Assembly (NCBI RefSeq): GCF_009763255.1
Contig: NZ_WSJB01000016.1
Span: 40,039 to 104,038 of the forward strand
Origin: Bordetella sp. 02P26C-1
GTDB taxonomy: Bacteria > Pseudomonadota > Gammaproteobacteria > Burkholderiales > Burkholderiaceae_B
DNA length: 64,000 nucleotides
Direction of reading: 5' to 3'
The translations under genes were made by a program, and so were the position numbers. Below are positions 52,967 through 62,588 of the stretch, in pieces (the stretch's first letter is position 1; each line of letters starts with the position of its first letter). Below the pieces are notes generated by a model. That model made no database searches. It was not told where the DNA came from and saw only the letters and a program-made list of their open reading frames with translations.

Positions 52967-54602
52967 CCGATTCCGGCTGCCTCTGGGCATCCGCACGCTG
53001 CTGATCACTCTGCTCTTGCCGGGGATCATCCTGCTGCTCGTCATTGACAGCTGGAACGATTACCGCACGCTTTCCGCCATCACCAACGAAGCGTACGACA
53101 GCGCGCTGCTGGAGCCGGCCCGCGTACTCGAAAGCAGCATCGAATTCACGCCTGATGGCCAACTGCTCGTGACCACGCCGGTCTATGCCCAAGTCATTCT
53201 CGAGTCCAAGGCCGGGCTGCGTAAATACTTTCGCATCGAGGAAGTGATCCCGCCCCAGCCTGAAGGGTCCGACGTCGTGCCCCCTTCGGGCCGCACCTTG
53301 GCCGGTATGCCCGAACTGCCGCGCCCACCCGTCTGGCCATCGGCGCGCGGCGAGCCTTTGTTTTTCAATAGCGTCTATCGGGATGATCCTGTGCGGGTAG
53401 TCGCTATCCTGCGCGATCTCTACTATCGCGGTCAGCATCGTCAAGTCCTCGTCCTGGTTGCCGAAAGCATCGGGCGGCGTCTACACGCTGAAGAGACGGC
53501 CCAGCGCCAAGAGCTGCTACGCGATGCCCGAATGCTGGCCCTGGTCGCCATTCTGGTGTGGTGGGGCGTGACCTGGTCGCTGCGGCCGCTGAATCGGCTG
53601 CGTAATGACATTCGTAGCCGTTCTCCGGCGGACATGACGCCCCTGGATGCTTCGCGCGTACCTAGCGAAGTGATCCCGCTGGTCGATGCCGTTAACTACC
53701 ACATCGAACGGCACCGGCGCGTCCTTGATGAGCAGGCACAGTTTCTCGCCGACGCTTCGCATCAGCTGCGCACCCCGCTTGCCATTATCCTGACCCAAGC
53801 GCAATACGCCCTGCGCGAACCGGATCCCCAGCGCGCCCGGGAAGGCCTGCAAGCCATTGTGGAGCAACTGGGGCGCACTCGCCGTTTGACCGAACAGCTT
53901 TTATCCTTGGCGCATGCCAGCCAGGGGGAGGCGCAGCCACGCGAGCTGTTGGATCTCAATGAGGTCGCGCGAAATGTCGTGCTGCAGTATCTGCCGCTGT
54001 CACACGAAAAACGTCAGGACCTAGGGTGGGTTTCTGCCGAAACGACAAGTGCTGACGAACTGCACCTGCTCGCGCCGCGCTCCTCTGATGATGCGGACCA
54101 AACCATCGGCGCCTCGAGCGGGGGAGACCCTCGTGCACCCCTGGAGACCCGCCCCACGCTGCCCGTCTTCGGCAGCGAGGCGGAAATCCACGAGGCCTTG
54201 TCCAACTTGTTGCACAACGCGATTCACTACGCGCCAGTGGGGGCGCGCATCACCGTATCCGGCAGGATGGTGGGTGATCGCGCCGAGGTGGCCATCTCCG
54301 ACAACGGCCCAGGCATCGACGTATCGGCTCGCATTCGCGCATTTGCCCGGTTCGACCGGCTGGGCTCAGGCCGCTCGTCCGTGTCCTCGGGATCGGGACT
54401 GGGCTTGGCCATTGCACGCGCCTACGCGCGCCGCAACGCAGGCGACATCGTCCTGCGTGATGGCGAGCCCAATGCGCAGGGCGGGCTCGGCCTGTGTGCC
54501 GTGCTCTGGCTACCCATGGCACTACCTACCGGCGTGGGCGCCGGCGCCACGGCAGGTCAGAAAACGCCGTTGCCCGGCTCGGACTTTTCTTCCATGACTT
54601 AA
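52947..54602 (+). CDS. Sensor histidine kinase (TctE-like)
   Basis: A 551-residue kinase. Membrane segments near residues 16-34 and 196-212 flank a periplasmic sensor (about 35-195). HisKA carries His272 in ADASHQLRTPLA; the N box is NLLHNAIHYAP and the G boxes are DNGPGIDV and GSGLGLAIA. A Ser/Asp-rich insertion (about 363-400) lies before the ATPase domain. The overall layout matches TctE. It forms an operon with the regulator. Confidence 0.9.
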   Translation: MKLPGRDRFRLPLGIRTLLITLLLPGIILLLVIDSWNDYRTLSAITNEAYDSALLEPARVLESSIEFTPDGQLLVTTPVYAQVILESKAGLRKYFRIEEVIPPQPEGSDVVPPSGRTLAGMPELPRPPVWPSARGEPLFFNSVYRDDPVRVVAILRDLYYRGQHRQVLVLVAESIGRRLHAEETAQRQELLRDARMLALVAILVWWGVTWSLRPLNRLRNDIRSRSPADMTPLDASRVPSEVIPLVDAVNYHIERHRRVLDEQAQFLADASHQLRTPLAIILTQAQYALREPDPQRAREGLQAIVEQLGRTRRLTEQLLSLAHASQGEAQPRELLDLNEVARNVVLQYLPLSHEKRQDLGWVSAETTSADELHLLAPRSSDDADQTIGASSGGDPRAPLETRPTLPVFGSEAEIHEALSNLLHNAIHYAPVGARITVSGRMVGDRAEVAISDNGPGIDVSARIRAFARFDRLGSGRSSVSSGSGLGLAIARAYARRNAGDIVLRDGEPNAQGGLGLCAVLWLPMALPTGVGAGATAGQKTPLPGSDFSSMT

Positions 54603-54643
54603 GTGCAGGGCGGGGCGGTATGTGGCCGCGCCCGCTCAGTCGC

Positions 54644-55549
54644 TCAGTCGCGCAGTCGGGTGATCAGACTCGACGTATCCCAGCGTCCGCCACCCGCTTT
54701 CTGTACATCCCCATAGAACTGATCGACCAGCGCCGTTAGCGGCAAACGCGCACCGTTATGGCGTGCTTCGGCCAGCACCAGACTCAGATCCTTGCGCATC
54801 CAATCCACTGCAAAGCCAAAATCGAACTTGCCATCGACCATCGTGGCGCCCCGGTTTTCCATCTGCCAGCTCTGCGCCGCCCCTTTGCTGATCACATCCA
54901 GCACGAGCTTCATATCCAGATTGGCCGCCTGCCCGAACGCGACGGCCTCAGACAGCCCTTGCACAATGCCCGCGATGCAGACCTGATTCACCATCTTCGC
55001 CAGCTGACCCGCGCCCGGCTCGCCCACCAGCGTCACCGCACGGCCATACGCCTGCGCGACGGGTTTGACCAGATCAAACGTTGCCGGCTCGCCGCCGCAC
55101 ATAATGGTCAGCACGCCGTTGACCGCGCCCGCCTGGCCGCCCGACACGGGCGCATCGACGAACTGCAAACCACGTTCCTTGCCGTTCGCGTACAGCTCGC
55201 GCGCCACGTCGGCGGAAGCCGTCGTGTGGTCGACAAACACGGCGCCCGCGGACATGCCCGCGAACGCACCGTCCTCGCCCAACACCACACTGCGCAGATC
55301 GTCGTCGTTGCCCACGCAGGCAAACACGATTTCCGCGCCTACCGCCGCCTCTCGCGGCGTGGCGGCGCTGGAGCCACCAAATTCGGCGGCCCAGGCCTTT
55401 GCCTTCGCTTCCGTGCGGTTATAAACCGTCACCTCGTGTCCGGCTTTCGCCAGGTGCCCGGCCATGGGGTAGCCCATGACGCCCAAGCCAAGAAAGGCGA
55501 CTTTTTTCGGGGTGATTTTGTCGTAGTCCTTGGTGCCGATGGATGCCAT
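54644..55549 (-). CDS. 3-hydroxyisobutyrate dehydrogenase / tartronate semialdehyde reductase family
   Basis: A 301-residue beta-hydroxyacid dehydrogenase. N-terminal Rossmann motif FLGLGVMGYPMAGHLAKAGH, substrate-binding DAPVSGGQAGA and catalytic Lys in GAGQLAKMVNQV. The ATG at 55549 has a GGAG site. It oxidises a 3-hydroxyacid with NAD(P); substrate among 3-hydroxyisobutyrate, tartronate semialdehyde or related acids is not decided. Same strand as, and about 175 bases downstream of, tctA. Confidence 0.9.
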   Translation of the reverse strand: MASIGTKDYDKITPKKVAFLGLGVMGYPMAGHLAKAGHEVTVYNRTEAKAKAWAAEFGGSSAATPREAAVGAEIVFACVGNDDDLRSVVLGEDGAFAGMSAGAVFVDHTTASADVARELYANGKERGLQFVDAPVSGGQAGAVNGVLTIMCGGEPATFDLVKPVAQAYGRAVTLVGEPGAGQLAKMVNQVCIAGIVQGLSEAVAFGQAANLDMKLVLDVISKGAAQSWQMENRGATMVDGKFDFGFAVDWMRKDLSLVLAEARHNGARLPLTALVDQFYGDVQKAGGGRWDTSSLITRLRD

Positions 55550-55723
55550 ACAGTGTCTCCGGATGTGCAGGTCAAATGTCAAAGTGTGAACGTTACCGCA
55601 ACTGCGCCGATCGCGCAGTGGCGAACGCCGATTTTCTGGACGCTCCAAAGAAAAATGCCAGGCACCTCGCGGGGCCTGGCATCCGGATGCGTCTTCCGTC
55701 ACAGGGACGGAATGACAGTCGCT

Positions 55724-57229
55724 TTAGTCTTCTTCGACGAAGGTCTCTTCGCGCTTCTTGCGGATCGACGGCAGAGCCACCAGCACCACCATGAAGACCG
55801 CAACCGCCAGCAGCGATGCCGACAGCGGACGTTCCACGAAGGTCATGAAATCACCACGCGACAGCAGCAGGGCACGACGGAAGTTTTCTTCCATCATGGG
55901 TCCCAGTACCAGACCCAGCAGCAGCGGGGCGCCTTCGCACTTCAGCTTCGACCAGACATAGCCGATCACACCAAAGATCGCCGTCGTGAAGATATCGAAG
56001 GTGTTGTAGTTCAGCGAGTACACACCGATCGTGCAGAACACCAGAATGGCCGGGAACAGAATGCGGTAGGGCACCTTCAGCAGCTTGACCCACAGGCCAA
56101 TCAGCGGCAGGTTCAACACCACCAGCATCAGGTTACCAATCCACATCGAGGCGATCAGGCCCCAGAACAGTTCCGGGTGGCTGCTCATCACCTGCGGACC
56201 CGGCTGAATGTTGTGGATCGTCATCGCGCCCACCATCAGCGCCATCACGGCGTTACCCGGAATACCCAGCGTCAGCAGCGGGATAAACGACGTTTGTGCC
56301 GCGGCGTTGTTGGCCGACTCGGGGCCGCCCAAACCTGCGGGGTGGCCCTTGCCAAAGCGCTCGGGGTTCTTCGAGATCTTCTTTTCCAGCGTGTAGGAGG
56401 CAAACGACGACAGCACCGCGCCGCCGCCAGGCAGAATACCCAGCATCGAACCCAGCACCGTGCCACGAACCACTGCGGGAGCAGCCTCACGGAACTCTTG
56501 CTTGTTCGGATAAAGCGAGCCGATCTTGTCGGTAATGTCGACGCGGTTTTCCTTCTGCTCCAGGTTGGTCATGATTTCGGCAAAGCCGAACACGCCCATG
56601 GCCACGATAGCGAAGTCGATACCGTCTTGCAGTTCCGGAATGCCGAAGTCAAAGCGGGCCACACCCGAGTTCACGTCGGTACCCACCATACCCAGCAACA
56701 GGCCCAGGATGATCATCGCGATAGCCTTGGGCAGCGAACCCGAAGCCAGCACCACCGCACCCACCAGACCCAGGGTCATCAGCGAGAAGTATTCAGCAGG
56801 ACCGAACTTGAAGGCGACTTCCGCCAGCGGAGGCGCAAAGCCAGCCAGCAACAGCGTGGCCACGCAGCCGGCGAAGAACGAACCCAGCGCCGCGATTGCC
56901 AGTGCGGCACCCGCACGGCCGTTACGCGCCATCTGGTGACCGTCCAACACCGTCACCACCGCGGAGGTTTCCCCAGGCAACGCCACCAAGATCGCAGTCG
57001 TCGAGCCGCCGTACTGAGCACCGTAGTAAATACCCGCCAGCATGATCAGGCCGGCCACCGGGGGCAGCACGTACGTGATCGGCAGCAGCATTGCGATCGT
57101 CGGCACGGGGCCGATACCGGGCAATACGCCAATCAGCGTACCCAGAATACAACCGAGCAGCGCGTACAGCAGGTTTTCGGGCGTAAACGCAACCGAGAAA
57201 CCTAGCATCAAATTATCAAACAATTCCAT
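55724..57229 (-). CDS. tctA: Tripartite tricarboxylate transporter large subunit TctA
   Basis: A 501-residue membrane protein of about 11-12 segments. Typical TctA stretches: GTLIGVLPGIGPVPTIAMLLP, GQYGGSTTAILVALPGE-like (YYGAQYGGSTTAILVALPGE), GSMLGILPGGGAVLSSFASY and TLGIPGNAVMALMVGAM. It moves citrate or other carboxylates with a cation gradient. It follows tctB by 13 bases. The solute-binding protein TctC is not in the window. Confidence 0.95.
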   Translation of the reverse strand: MELFDNLMLGFSVAFTPENLLYALLGCILGTLIGVLPGIGPVPTIAMLLPITYVLPPVAGLIMLAGIYYGAQYGGSTTAILVALPGETSAVVTVLDGHQMARNGRAGAALAIAALGSFFAGCVATLLLAGFAPPLAEVAFKFGPAEYFSLMTLGLVGAVVLASGSLPKAIAMIILGLLLGMVGTDVNSGVARFDFGIPELQDGIDFAIVAMGVFGFAEIMTNLEQKENRVDITDKIGSLYPNKQEFREAAPAVVRGTVLGSMLGILPGGGAVLSSFASYTLEKKISKNPERFGKGHPAGLGGPESANNAAAQTSFIPLLTLGIPGNAVMALMVGAMTIHNIQPGPQVMSSHPELFWGLIASMWIGNLMLVVLNLPLIGLWVKLLKVPYRILFPAILVFCTIGVYSLNYNTFDIFTTAIFGVIGYVWSKLKCEGAPLLLGLVLGPMMEENFRRALLLSRGDFMTFVERPLSASLLAVAVFMVVLVALPSIRKKREETFVEED

Positions 57230-57242
57230 GGCCGATGACTCC

Positions 57243-57707
57243 TTAGTTCATGCCCAGAAACGACGGCCACAGCGGGAAAATCAGACCCAAGCCCTTGATG
57301 AAGGCCAGGTACGAGAACACCACCAGGAAGATACCGTTAGCCACTGCCACCTTGAGATTGAACTCATGGCTGGCAAAGCTGCTGACCACCACCAACACAA
57401 AGACCGAGAGATAAACGCCCAGCGGCTTCAAGATCAGTGCGTAAAGCACCACCGATCCGATCACCAAAAAGGTAATACGCCAGTCGAACTTATCGACATG
57501 TGTTTCCGTGGCCTTCTTGCTCAAGGACCCCAGAAGCACGATCGCGCCCAGAAGGGCCAGAACGATGCCCAGCGCGAACGGGAAGTATCCCGGTCCCATG
57601 CGGGCCGCGGTTCCCATCTGATAGTTCGTCGCTTGCCAGGAGGCTCCCAGTCCAAGGGCGATGAACATCACCCCCGACCAGAAATCCTGCCGATTGCGTA
57701 GCTGCAT
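57243..57707 (-). CDS. tctB: Tripartite tricarboxylate transporter small subunit TctB
   Basis: A 154-residue, four-TM protein. The N-terminal FWSGVMFIALGLGASWQA and MGPGYFPFALGIVLALLGAIVLLG are characteristic of the TctB family (here the GPGYFP loop is intact). AGGAG precedes the start. First gene of a tctB-tctA operon with a leader of unknown length; phased repeats lie 230 bases upstream. Confidence 0.93.
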   Translation of the reverse strand: MQLRNRQDFWSGVMFIALGLGASWQATNYQMGTAARMGPGYFPFALGIVLALLGAIVLLGSLSKKATETHVDKFDWRITFLVIGSVVLYALILKPLGVYLSVFVLVVVSSFASHEFNLKVAVANGIFLVVFSYLAFIKGLGLIFPLWPSFLGMN

Positions 57708-58132
57708 GGTCTACTCCTATTTACAGCATGTGGGTTAAAGCCAGGCCGTTTCGTAAACGGCGCTAAAACGGCACTTCTGTGTTGCGGTTGATTCGTATGA
57801 AGTGCTTTTTTAAGCAGCGCGCATGGTAGCGAAGGGGTCCGGCCATGCAAACCCAACTTGCCCGAGATGCCGATGGGGTTTTCCCTAGAAAAGGCCTGCA
57901 AGTTGTAACTTCATCCGCTCATCACCAAAAAATGAAAGCAAAATGAAAGTAAATAGAAAGACAGGCGAAAGCCGCTGAAAGGTTCCGGAAACGTCTTGGC
58001 CCCAGTTATCCCAGTTTGAGCCACGACTAACGAGCGGCGCTTACACGGGCAAAAGTTCTACAGGATATTGCCGGTTCTCTCACCATGCGTACGGCCTCCC
58101 GATCGAGGCGCGGATGGTTTACGATAGCGCCC
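57708..58132. other. Divergent spacer between tctB and the coiled-coil/zapA operon
   Basis: These 425 bases hold no gene. From 57900 to 58000 the sequence is markedly A-rich on the plus strand and contains the phased GAAAG repeats. On the minus strand TTGCAT and TACCAT near 57824-57851, 16 bases apart, could be a tctB promoter. The remainder shows nothing recognised. Confidence 0.4.
57934..57981. repeat. Five phased GAAAG direct repeats
   Basis: GAAAG begins at 57934, 57945, 57956, 57967 and 57977, spacings of 11, 11, 11 and 10 bases, so all five face the same side of the helix. On the minus strand, reading toward tctB, it is CTTTC-N6 repeated. OmpR-family regulators bind direct half-sites at 11-base spacing, so this is a candidate site for the TctD-like regulator encoded at 52280-52966. 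Confidence 0.6.
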
Positions 58133-58594
58133 ATGCTGCAAGACCTAGATCACCTCTCTGCCCGTATCGGGCAACTCGTGCAACTCACCCGGCACCTTCA
58201 GGCCGAGCGTGACATGTTGCGTACCAGCCTCGACCAGAGCCAAGCCGCTCAGCGCACGCTCGAGCAGCGTTGTCAGGCGCACGAGGTAGAAATCCAGACC
58301 CTGCAGACAAAGCTGCAGGAACATGATGGCGCGGTCGACGACCTGCTGGCCGAGGCGCGGCAGGCAGAAATCGATCTGCGTGCCCAACTGGCCCGAGCCA
58401 TCTCCGAACAGCAAGCTATCGAAGCCCGCGCTCAAGCGCGCGAATCGGAACTCCTGCGTTCGATCACCGTAAAAGACACCGAGCTGCAGCGTCTGCGCGT
58501 GGCCACCGTGGCCGCACGCGAACGCATCGATTCGGTGCTCGCGCGCCTGCCCGGTGCGCCGGCGCCTGAACAACTCCATGGAGCGCAACCGTGA
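58133..58594 (+). CDS. Coiled-coil protein upstream of zapA
   Basis: A 153-residue, almost wholly helical coiled-coil protein (for example HLQAERDMLRTSLDQSQAAQ). Leading residues MLQDLDHLSARIGQLVQL resemble the small TIGR02449/ZapB-like proteins that precede zapA in many proteobacteria. Its end overlaps zapA by four bases. A role in division is inferred from the neighbour. Confidence 0.75.
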   Translation: MLQDLDHLSARIGQLVQLTRHLQAERDMLRTSLDQSQAAQRTLEQRCQAHEVEIQTLQTKLQEHDGAVDDLLAEARQAEIDLRAQLARAISEQQAIEARAQARESELLRSITVKDTELQRLRVATVAARERIDSVLARLPGAPAPEQLHGAQP

Positions 58595-58896
58595 TGGAAC
58601 GTGTTGATGTCACCATTCTGGGGCGCGATTACTCACTCGCTTGCTCCACCGAAGAAAAACCCGCGCTGCTTGCCGCCGTGCGCCATGTCGACCAGTTGAT
58701 GCTGCGCATCCAGGGATCTGGCAAGGTCACCAGCAACGAACGCATCGCCGTCATGGCCGCGCTGCATGTGGCTGGCGAGCTGCTTTCCATGAAAGCGCCC
58801 GACGGTCCGCTGGGTGGTTTGGCGGTCGGTGAGTTCAAGAGTAGAATTGAACACATGAATTCCTTGCTCGACGAAGCGCTGCCTCAACAGGGCTGA
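58591..58896 (+). CDS. zapA: Cell division protein ZapA
   Basis: A 101-residue ZapA. It binds FtsZ and cross-links Z-ring filaments. N-terminal VDVTILGRDYSLAC, then the helix with HVDQLMLRIQGSGKV and NERIAVMAALHVAGELL. The start is GTG four bases inside the previous gene. The 6S RNA gene follows, as in many proteobacteria. Confidence 0.93.
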   Translation: MMERVDVTILGRDYSLACSTEEKPALLAAVRHVDQLMLRIQGSGKVTSNERIAVMAALHVAGELLSMKAPDGPLGGLAVGEFKSRIEHMNSLLDEALPQQG

Positions 58897-58910
58897 CATG
58901 CGTCGTAGCC

Positions 58911-58929
58911 TCGGCCCCGACAGGGCCGA
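58911..58929 (+). terminator. Hairpin after zapA
   Basis: TCGGCCC and GGGCCGA pair across a five-base loop, 14 bases after the zapA stop. It also covers the region where the -35 of 6S RNA would stand. Confidence 0.4.
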
Positions 58930-58957
58930 CCAGCAGCAAGGTGTCTAAGATTTTCCA

Positions 58958-59145
58958 GTTTGTCCCTGCAGTGCTCGTGACTTGGCCATACATTCTCTGA
59001 ACCTATGTCTTACGGCATATCGGTTGCGTGAATGGTGAGCGGGCGTGATGGTCTTGCAGTTTCGAGACTGACCCGAAGCTCAACGGATCGCGACCACCTT
59101 GAACCTCAGGGTTCGAGATGCCGGCCTAGACGGCACACGCGGGGC
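58958..59145 (+). ncRNA. ssrS: 6S RNA
   Basis: The region directly downstream of zapA contains the 6S hallmarks: CACCTTGAACC...AGGGTTCGAGATG near the 3' side (compare the CACCTTGAACCAAGGGTTCA block of E. coli 6S), GGTGAGCGGGC, and a closing stem GTGCTCGTGACTTGGCC (58971-58987) with GGCCTAGACGGCAC (59123-59136). A -10-like TAAGAT at 58946-58951 fits a start near 58958. 6S RNA binds sigma-70 RNA polymerase in stationary phase. Ends are approximate. No 5-formyltetrahydrofolate cyclo-ligase gene follows. Confidence 0.85.
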
Positions 59146-59157
59146 ATCTATGCCAGG

Positions 59158-59182
59158 GGACCTGAGCAAAATGCTCAGGTCC
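59158..59182 (+). terminator. Strong hairpin after 6S RNA
   Basis: GGACCTGAGCA and TGCTCAGGTCC form a perfect 11-base stem with loop AAA. There is no T run, but the position fits the 3' end of the 6S transcript, as terminator or processing barrier. Confidence 0.55.
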
Positions 59183-59218
59183 GCTCCGGCCTCAGTTCCT
59201 TCCCCCCATAGGCTTATC

Positions 59219-59974
59219 ATGATGCACTCTCTTCGCGTGTCTTCATTGAACCGTGCCGCAGCTATGTGCTGCTTGGTGCTTTCCATGGCGGTCGCGCCGT
59301 CAGCTTTTGCCCAGTCGCCTCAGGCGTCCTCTGTAGCGCAGTCCGCCGGGACCACTGCCGCGCCCGAACTAAGCCTGCAAGCCTCCGCCTCGATGGAAGT
59401 GTCCCAAGACGTCGTGCGCATCACCCTGGCAGCCGAATTCGACGCCGAATCGCAGGCCCAGGCCACCAGTGCCTTGAGTACGGTGCTGGATGAAGCCGTC
59501 AAACGCACCGACGGCGCCAATGGCGTCCAGGTCCATACCGGCGGCTACAACGTCTGGCCCTATACCGACGACAAAGGCAAAATCCAGAACTGGCGCGCGC
59601 GTGGCGAAATCACCCTCGAATCGCAGGACTTCGCCGCCGCCTCGGCGCTAGCCTCCAAGCTCTCCGACAAGGTCGCTATCTCCCAGATCGCCTTTACCTT
59701 GTCGCGTCAGGCCAGAGAAGCCGCCGAAGAGAAATTGCTCAAACAAGCCGCCGATGCGTTTCGGGCCCGTGCCGAGGCGGCCGCTCAGGCCTTCGGCTAT
59801 CAGAGCTACCAACTGCAGCAGCTTGAGCTCAGTGGGGGCGGTGTTTCAATGCCAGGCCCGCGTCCGATGCAGGCCATGGCCAAAGCCAGCCTGGACAGCG
59901 CACCCGATGTGCCGCTGCAGGCTGACGATGTGACGGTATCGTTGTCCGTCAGCGGGAAGGTTTCTTTGCGCTAA
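59219..59974 (+). CDS. SIMPL domain (DUF541) periplasmic protein
   Basis: A 251-residue exported protein: signal peptide ending in PSAFAQ, then the SIMPL/DUF541 fold ([40 protein letters not shown] and [15 protein letters not shown]). Related proteins have been linked to oxidative-stress tolerance; the role is not settled. ATG at 59219 or the next codon. The last 26 bases overlap lgt on the other strand. Confidence 0.88.
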   Translation: MMHSLRVSSLNRAAAMCCLVLSMAVAPSAFAQSPQASSVAQSAGTTAAPELSLQASASMEVSQDVVRITLAAEFDAESQAQATSALSTVLDEAVKRTDGANGVQVHTGGYNVWPYTDDKGKIQNWRARGEITLESQDFAAASALASKLSDKVAISQIAFTLSRQAREAAEEKLLKQAADAFRARAEAAAQAFGYQSYQLQQLELSGGGVSMPGPRPMQAMAKASLDSAPDVPLQADDVTVSLSVSGKVSLR

Positions 59975-60737
59975 ACCAGAACAACGCGATGCCGGCGGCG
60001 ATCATGGGCAGCGATAGCCACTGGCCCATGGAGAGGCCGGCCGCCAGCAATCCCAGAAAGTCGTCCGGTTCGCGTGTGTATTCCACCAAAAAGCGAAAAG
60101 CGCCATACCCGATCAAGAACAGCGCGCTGACTTGCCCGGTCGGCCGGGGTTTGCTGGAAAACCACCACAGCAAGGCAAACAGCACAATCCCTTCCAGACC
60201 CAGCTCGTACAGCTGTGACGGGTGACGCGCCACATCCGTGCCTGATTGCGGAAACACCATCGCCCAAGGCACGTCACTGGGCCGGCCCCACAGCTCGCCA
60301 TTGATAAAGTTACCCAGACGTCCCGCGCCCAACCCCAGCGGGATCAAGGGCGCCAGGAAATCGCTGACCGTAAAGAACGACAGCCCCTTTTTGCGCGCAA
60401 ACAGCATCAGGACGACGATCACCCCGATCAGTCCGCCGTGAAACGACATGCCGCCTTCCCACAGATAGAAGACATGCAAGGGATGGGCGAGGAAATAATC
60501 CAGCTTATAAAACAAGACATAGCCCAGGCGCCCGCCTAGGACTACCCCTAAAACACTATAGAAGATCAAGTCTTCCAGGTCGCGTGGCGTGAGCGCGCTA
60601 GTATGACCTCGGGTCAGACGCCATCGGCCCAGCACATACACCAGAGCAAAGCCCACCAGATACATCAGGCCGTACCAATGGATGGCGACCGGGCCAATAC
60701 TCAGCGCAATTGGGTCAAATTCAGGATGGTGCAGCAT
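59949..60737 (-). CDS. lgt: Prolipoprotein diacylglyceryl transferase
   Basis: A 262-residue, seven-TM enzyme that attaches diacylglycerol to the lipobox Cys of preprolipoproteins at the inner membrane. Motifs: [11 protein letters not shown] with the essential His, GGMSFHGGL, and the [14 protein letters not shown] signature. The C-terminus overlaps the convergent SIMPL gene by 26 bases. It should process the lipoproteins found here (MltD, Pal, the sulfatase, GspD if lipidated). Confidence 0.96.
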   Translation of the reverse strand: MLHHPEFDPIALSIGPVAIHWYGLMYLVGFALVYVLGRWRLTRGHTSALTPRDLEDLIFYSVLGVVLGGRLGYVLFYKLDYFLAHPLHVFYLWEGGMSFHGGLIGVIVVLMLFARKKGLSFFTVSDFLAPLIPLGLGAGRLGNFINGELWGRPSDVPWAMVFPQSGTDVARHPSQLYELGLEGIVLFALLWWFSSKPRPTGQVSALFLIGYGAFRFLVEYTREPDDFLGLLAAGLSMGQWLSLPMIAAGIALFWFSAKKPSR

Positions 60738-60839
60738 ATTCCGCCATGCTAGAAAAGAATGCGTCGATAATAACCGGCATGGCCGGTGTTAGGCCGGCCC
60801 ATTCAGGGCTCATATCAATACGCAACACGGAGACACACA

Positions 60840-62525
60840 ATGCCGGATAACGACCGTTCACGCCATATCACCCAAGGCGTCGCGCGCGCGCCCAACCGCG
60901 CCATGTATTACGCGCTAGGCTACCAGGAGTCGGACTTTAACAATCCCATGATAGGCGTGGCCAACGGCCATTCCACCATCACGCCTTGCAATAGCGGTCT
61001 TCAACGCCTCGCCGACGCCGCGATCCAAGCCATCCGTGAGTCACGCGCCAACCCGCAAGTGTTCGGCACGCCCACCATTTCCGATGGCATGTCCATGGGC
61101 ACCGAAGGCATGAAGTATTCGCTCGTGTCCCGCGAAGTCATCGCCGACTGTATCGAGACCGCCGCGCAGGGCCAATGGATGGACGGCGTGCTGGTTATCG
61201 GTGGCTGCGACAAAAATATGCCCGGCGGAATGATCGCCCTGGCGCGCAGCAACGTGCCGGGTATCTACGTCTACGGCGGCACCATCAAACCGGGCCACCA
61301 CAAGGGCAAAGACCTGACCATCGTGTCCGTATTCGAGGCCGTTGGCGAATACACCATGGGCCGCATGGACGAAGACGAATTCAAGCAAATCGAAAAATGC
61401 GCGATCCCGGGCTCGGGTTCCTGTGGTGGTATGTACACCGCCAACACCATGAGCTCCGCCTTCGAGGCCCTGGGCATGAGCCTGCCTTATTCCAGCACCA
61501 TGGCCAACGAGGACGACGAAAAAGTCGCCTCCGCCGCCGAGTCGGCCCGCGTACTTGTCGACGCCGTGCGTCGCGGCGTGCGCCCGCGCGACATTATTAC
61601 CCGCAAATCCATCGAAAACGCTGTGTCAGTCATCATGGCTACCGGAGGCTCCACCAACGCCGTTCTGCATTTTCTCGCCATCGCCCATGCCGCCGAAGTC
61701 GAATGGACCATCGACGATTTCGAGCGCATTCGCCGCCGCGTGCCCGTCATCTGCGACTTGAAGCCTTCCGGCCGCTACGTCGCCACCGACTTGCATCGCG
61801 CGGGCGGCATTCCCCAAGTCATGAAGATCCTGCTCGACGCGGGCCTGCTGCATGGGGACTGCATGACCATCACCGGCAAGACGATTGCGGAAACGCTCGC
61901 GGATGTGCCCAGCGTGCCGCGCGCCGACCAGGACGTCATCATGCCGATTGATCGCGCGCTCTACGCCCAGGGTCACCTTGCTATCTTGAAAGGCAACCTT
62001 TCCCCCGAAGGCTGTGTGGCGAAGATCACTGGCTTGAGAAACCCGGTGATCACCGGTCCGGCCCGCGTCTTCGATTCCGAGGACGAAGCCATGGCCGCCA
62101 TCATGGATCGCCGCATTCAACATGGCGACGTCGTCGTGATCCGCTACGAAGGTCCCAAGGGCGGCCCCGGCATGCGCGAAATGTTAGCGCCCACCTCCGC
62201 GCTGGTCGGGCAGGGCCTGGGCGAGACCGTCGGTCTGATCACCGATGGCCGATTTTCAGGTGGCACCTGGGGCATGGTCGTCGGTCACGTCGCACCGGAG
62301 GCCTTCGTCGGCGGGCCCATCGCGCTGATACGGGAAGGCGATTCGGTTACCATCGATGCGCACAAGCTGCTCTTACAGCTCAATATCTCCGATGAGGAGA
62401 TGCAGGCGCGTCGCCAGGCTTGGGTGGCCCCCTCTCCGCGCTACACCCGGGGAGTATTGGCAAAGTTCGCCAAGCTGGCTAGCAGTGCGAGTCGTGGAGC
62501 GGTGACCGACGCATTTGAACCCTGA
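60840..62525 (+). CDS. ilvD: Dihydroxy-acid dehydratase
   Basis: A 561-residue IlvD/Edd-family dehydratase in branched-chain amino-acid synthesis. Iron-sulfur cysteines are in [15 protein letters not shown] and [30 protein letters not shown] and [10 protein letters not shown] are further family motifs. ATG at 60840 gives the usual [13 protein letters not shown] start. It is divergent from lgt across about 100 bases and ends in a strong terminator. Confidence 0.95.
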   Translation: MPDNDRSRHITQGVARAPNRAMYYALGYQESDFNNPMIGVANGHSTITPCNSGLQRLADAAIQAIRESRANPQVFGTPTISDGMSMGTEGMKYSLVSREVIADCIETAAQGQWMDGVLVIGGCDKNMPGGMIALARSNVPGIYVYGGTIKPGHHKGKDLTIVSVFEAVGEYTMGRMDEDEFKQIEKCAIPGSGSCGGMYTANTMSSAFEALGMSLPYSSTMANEDDEKVASAAESARVLVDAVRRGVRPRDIITRKSIENAVSVIMATGGSTNAVLHFLAIAHAAEVEWTIDDFERIRRRVPVICDLKPSGRYVATDLHRAGGIPQVMKILLDAGLLHGDCMTITGKTIAETLADVPSVPRADQDVIMPIDRALYAQGHLAILKGNLSPEGCVAKITGLRNPVITGPARVFDSEDEAMAAIMDRRIQHGDVVVIRYEGPKGGPGMREMLAPTSALVGQGLGETVGLITDGRFSGGTWGMVVGHVAPEAFVGGPIALIREGDSVTIDAHKLLLQLNISDEEMQARRQAWVAPSPRYTRGVLAKFAKLASSASRGAVTDAFEP

Positions 62526-62541
62526 TTGGGTTGTCGTGTCC

Positions 62542-62573
62542 AAGGGTGCATGACATGTGCACCCTTTTAATTT
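62542..62573 (+). terminator. Intrinsic terminator of ilvD
   Basis: AAGGGTGCA and TGCACCCTT form a perfect nine-base stem with a seven-base loop, followed by TTAATTT. Confidence 0.8.
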
Positions 62574-62588
62574 GGTGAGAGTAGTAGG

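Noticed and set aside
54758..57205. Very long open frame (about 815 codons) on the plus strand opposite tctA and the dehydrogenase
   Set aside because: The translation is a His/Arg/Gln-rich low-quality sequence with no domain, and both genes on the other strand are complete and well conserved. The frame is open because of codon bias.
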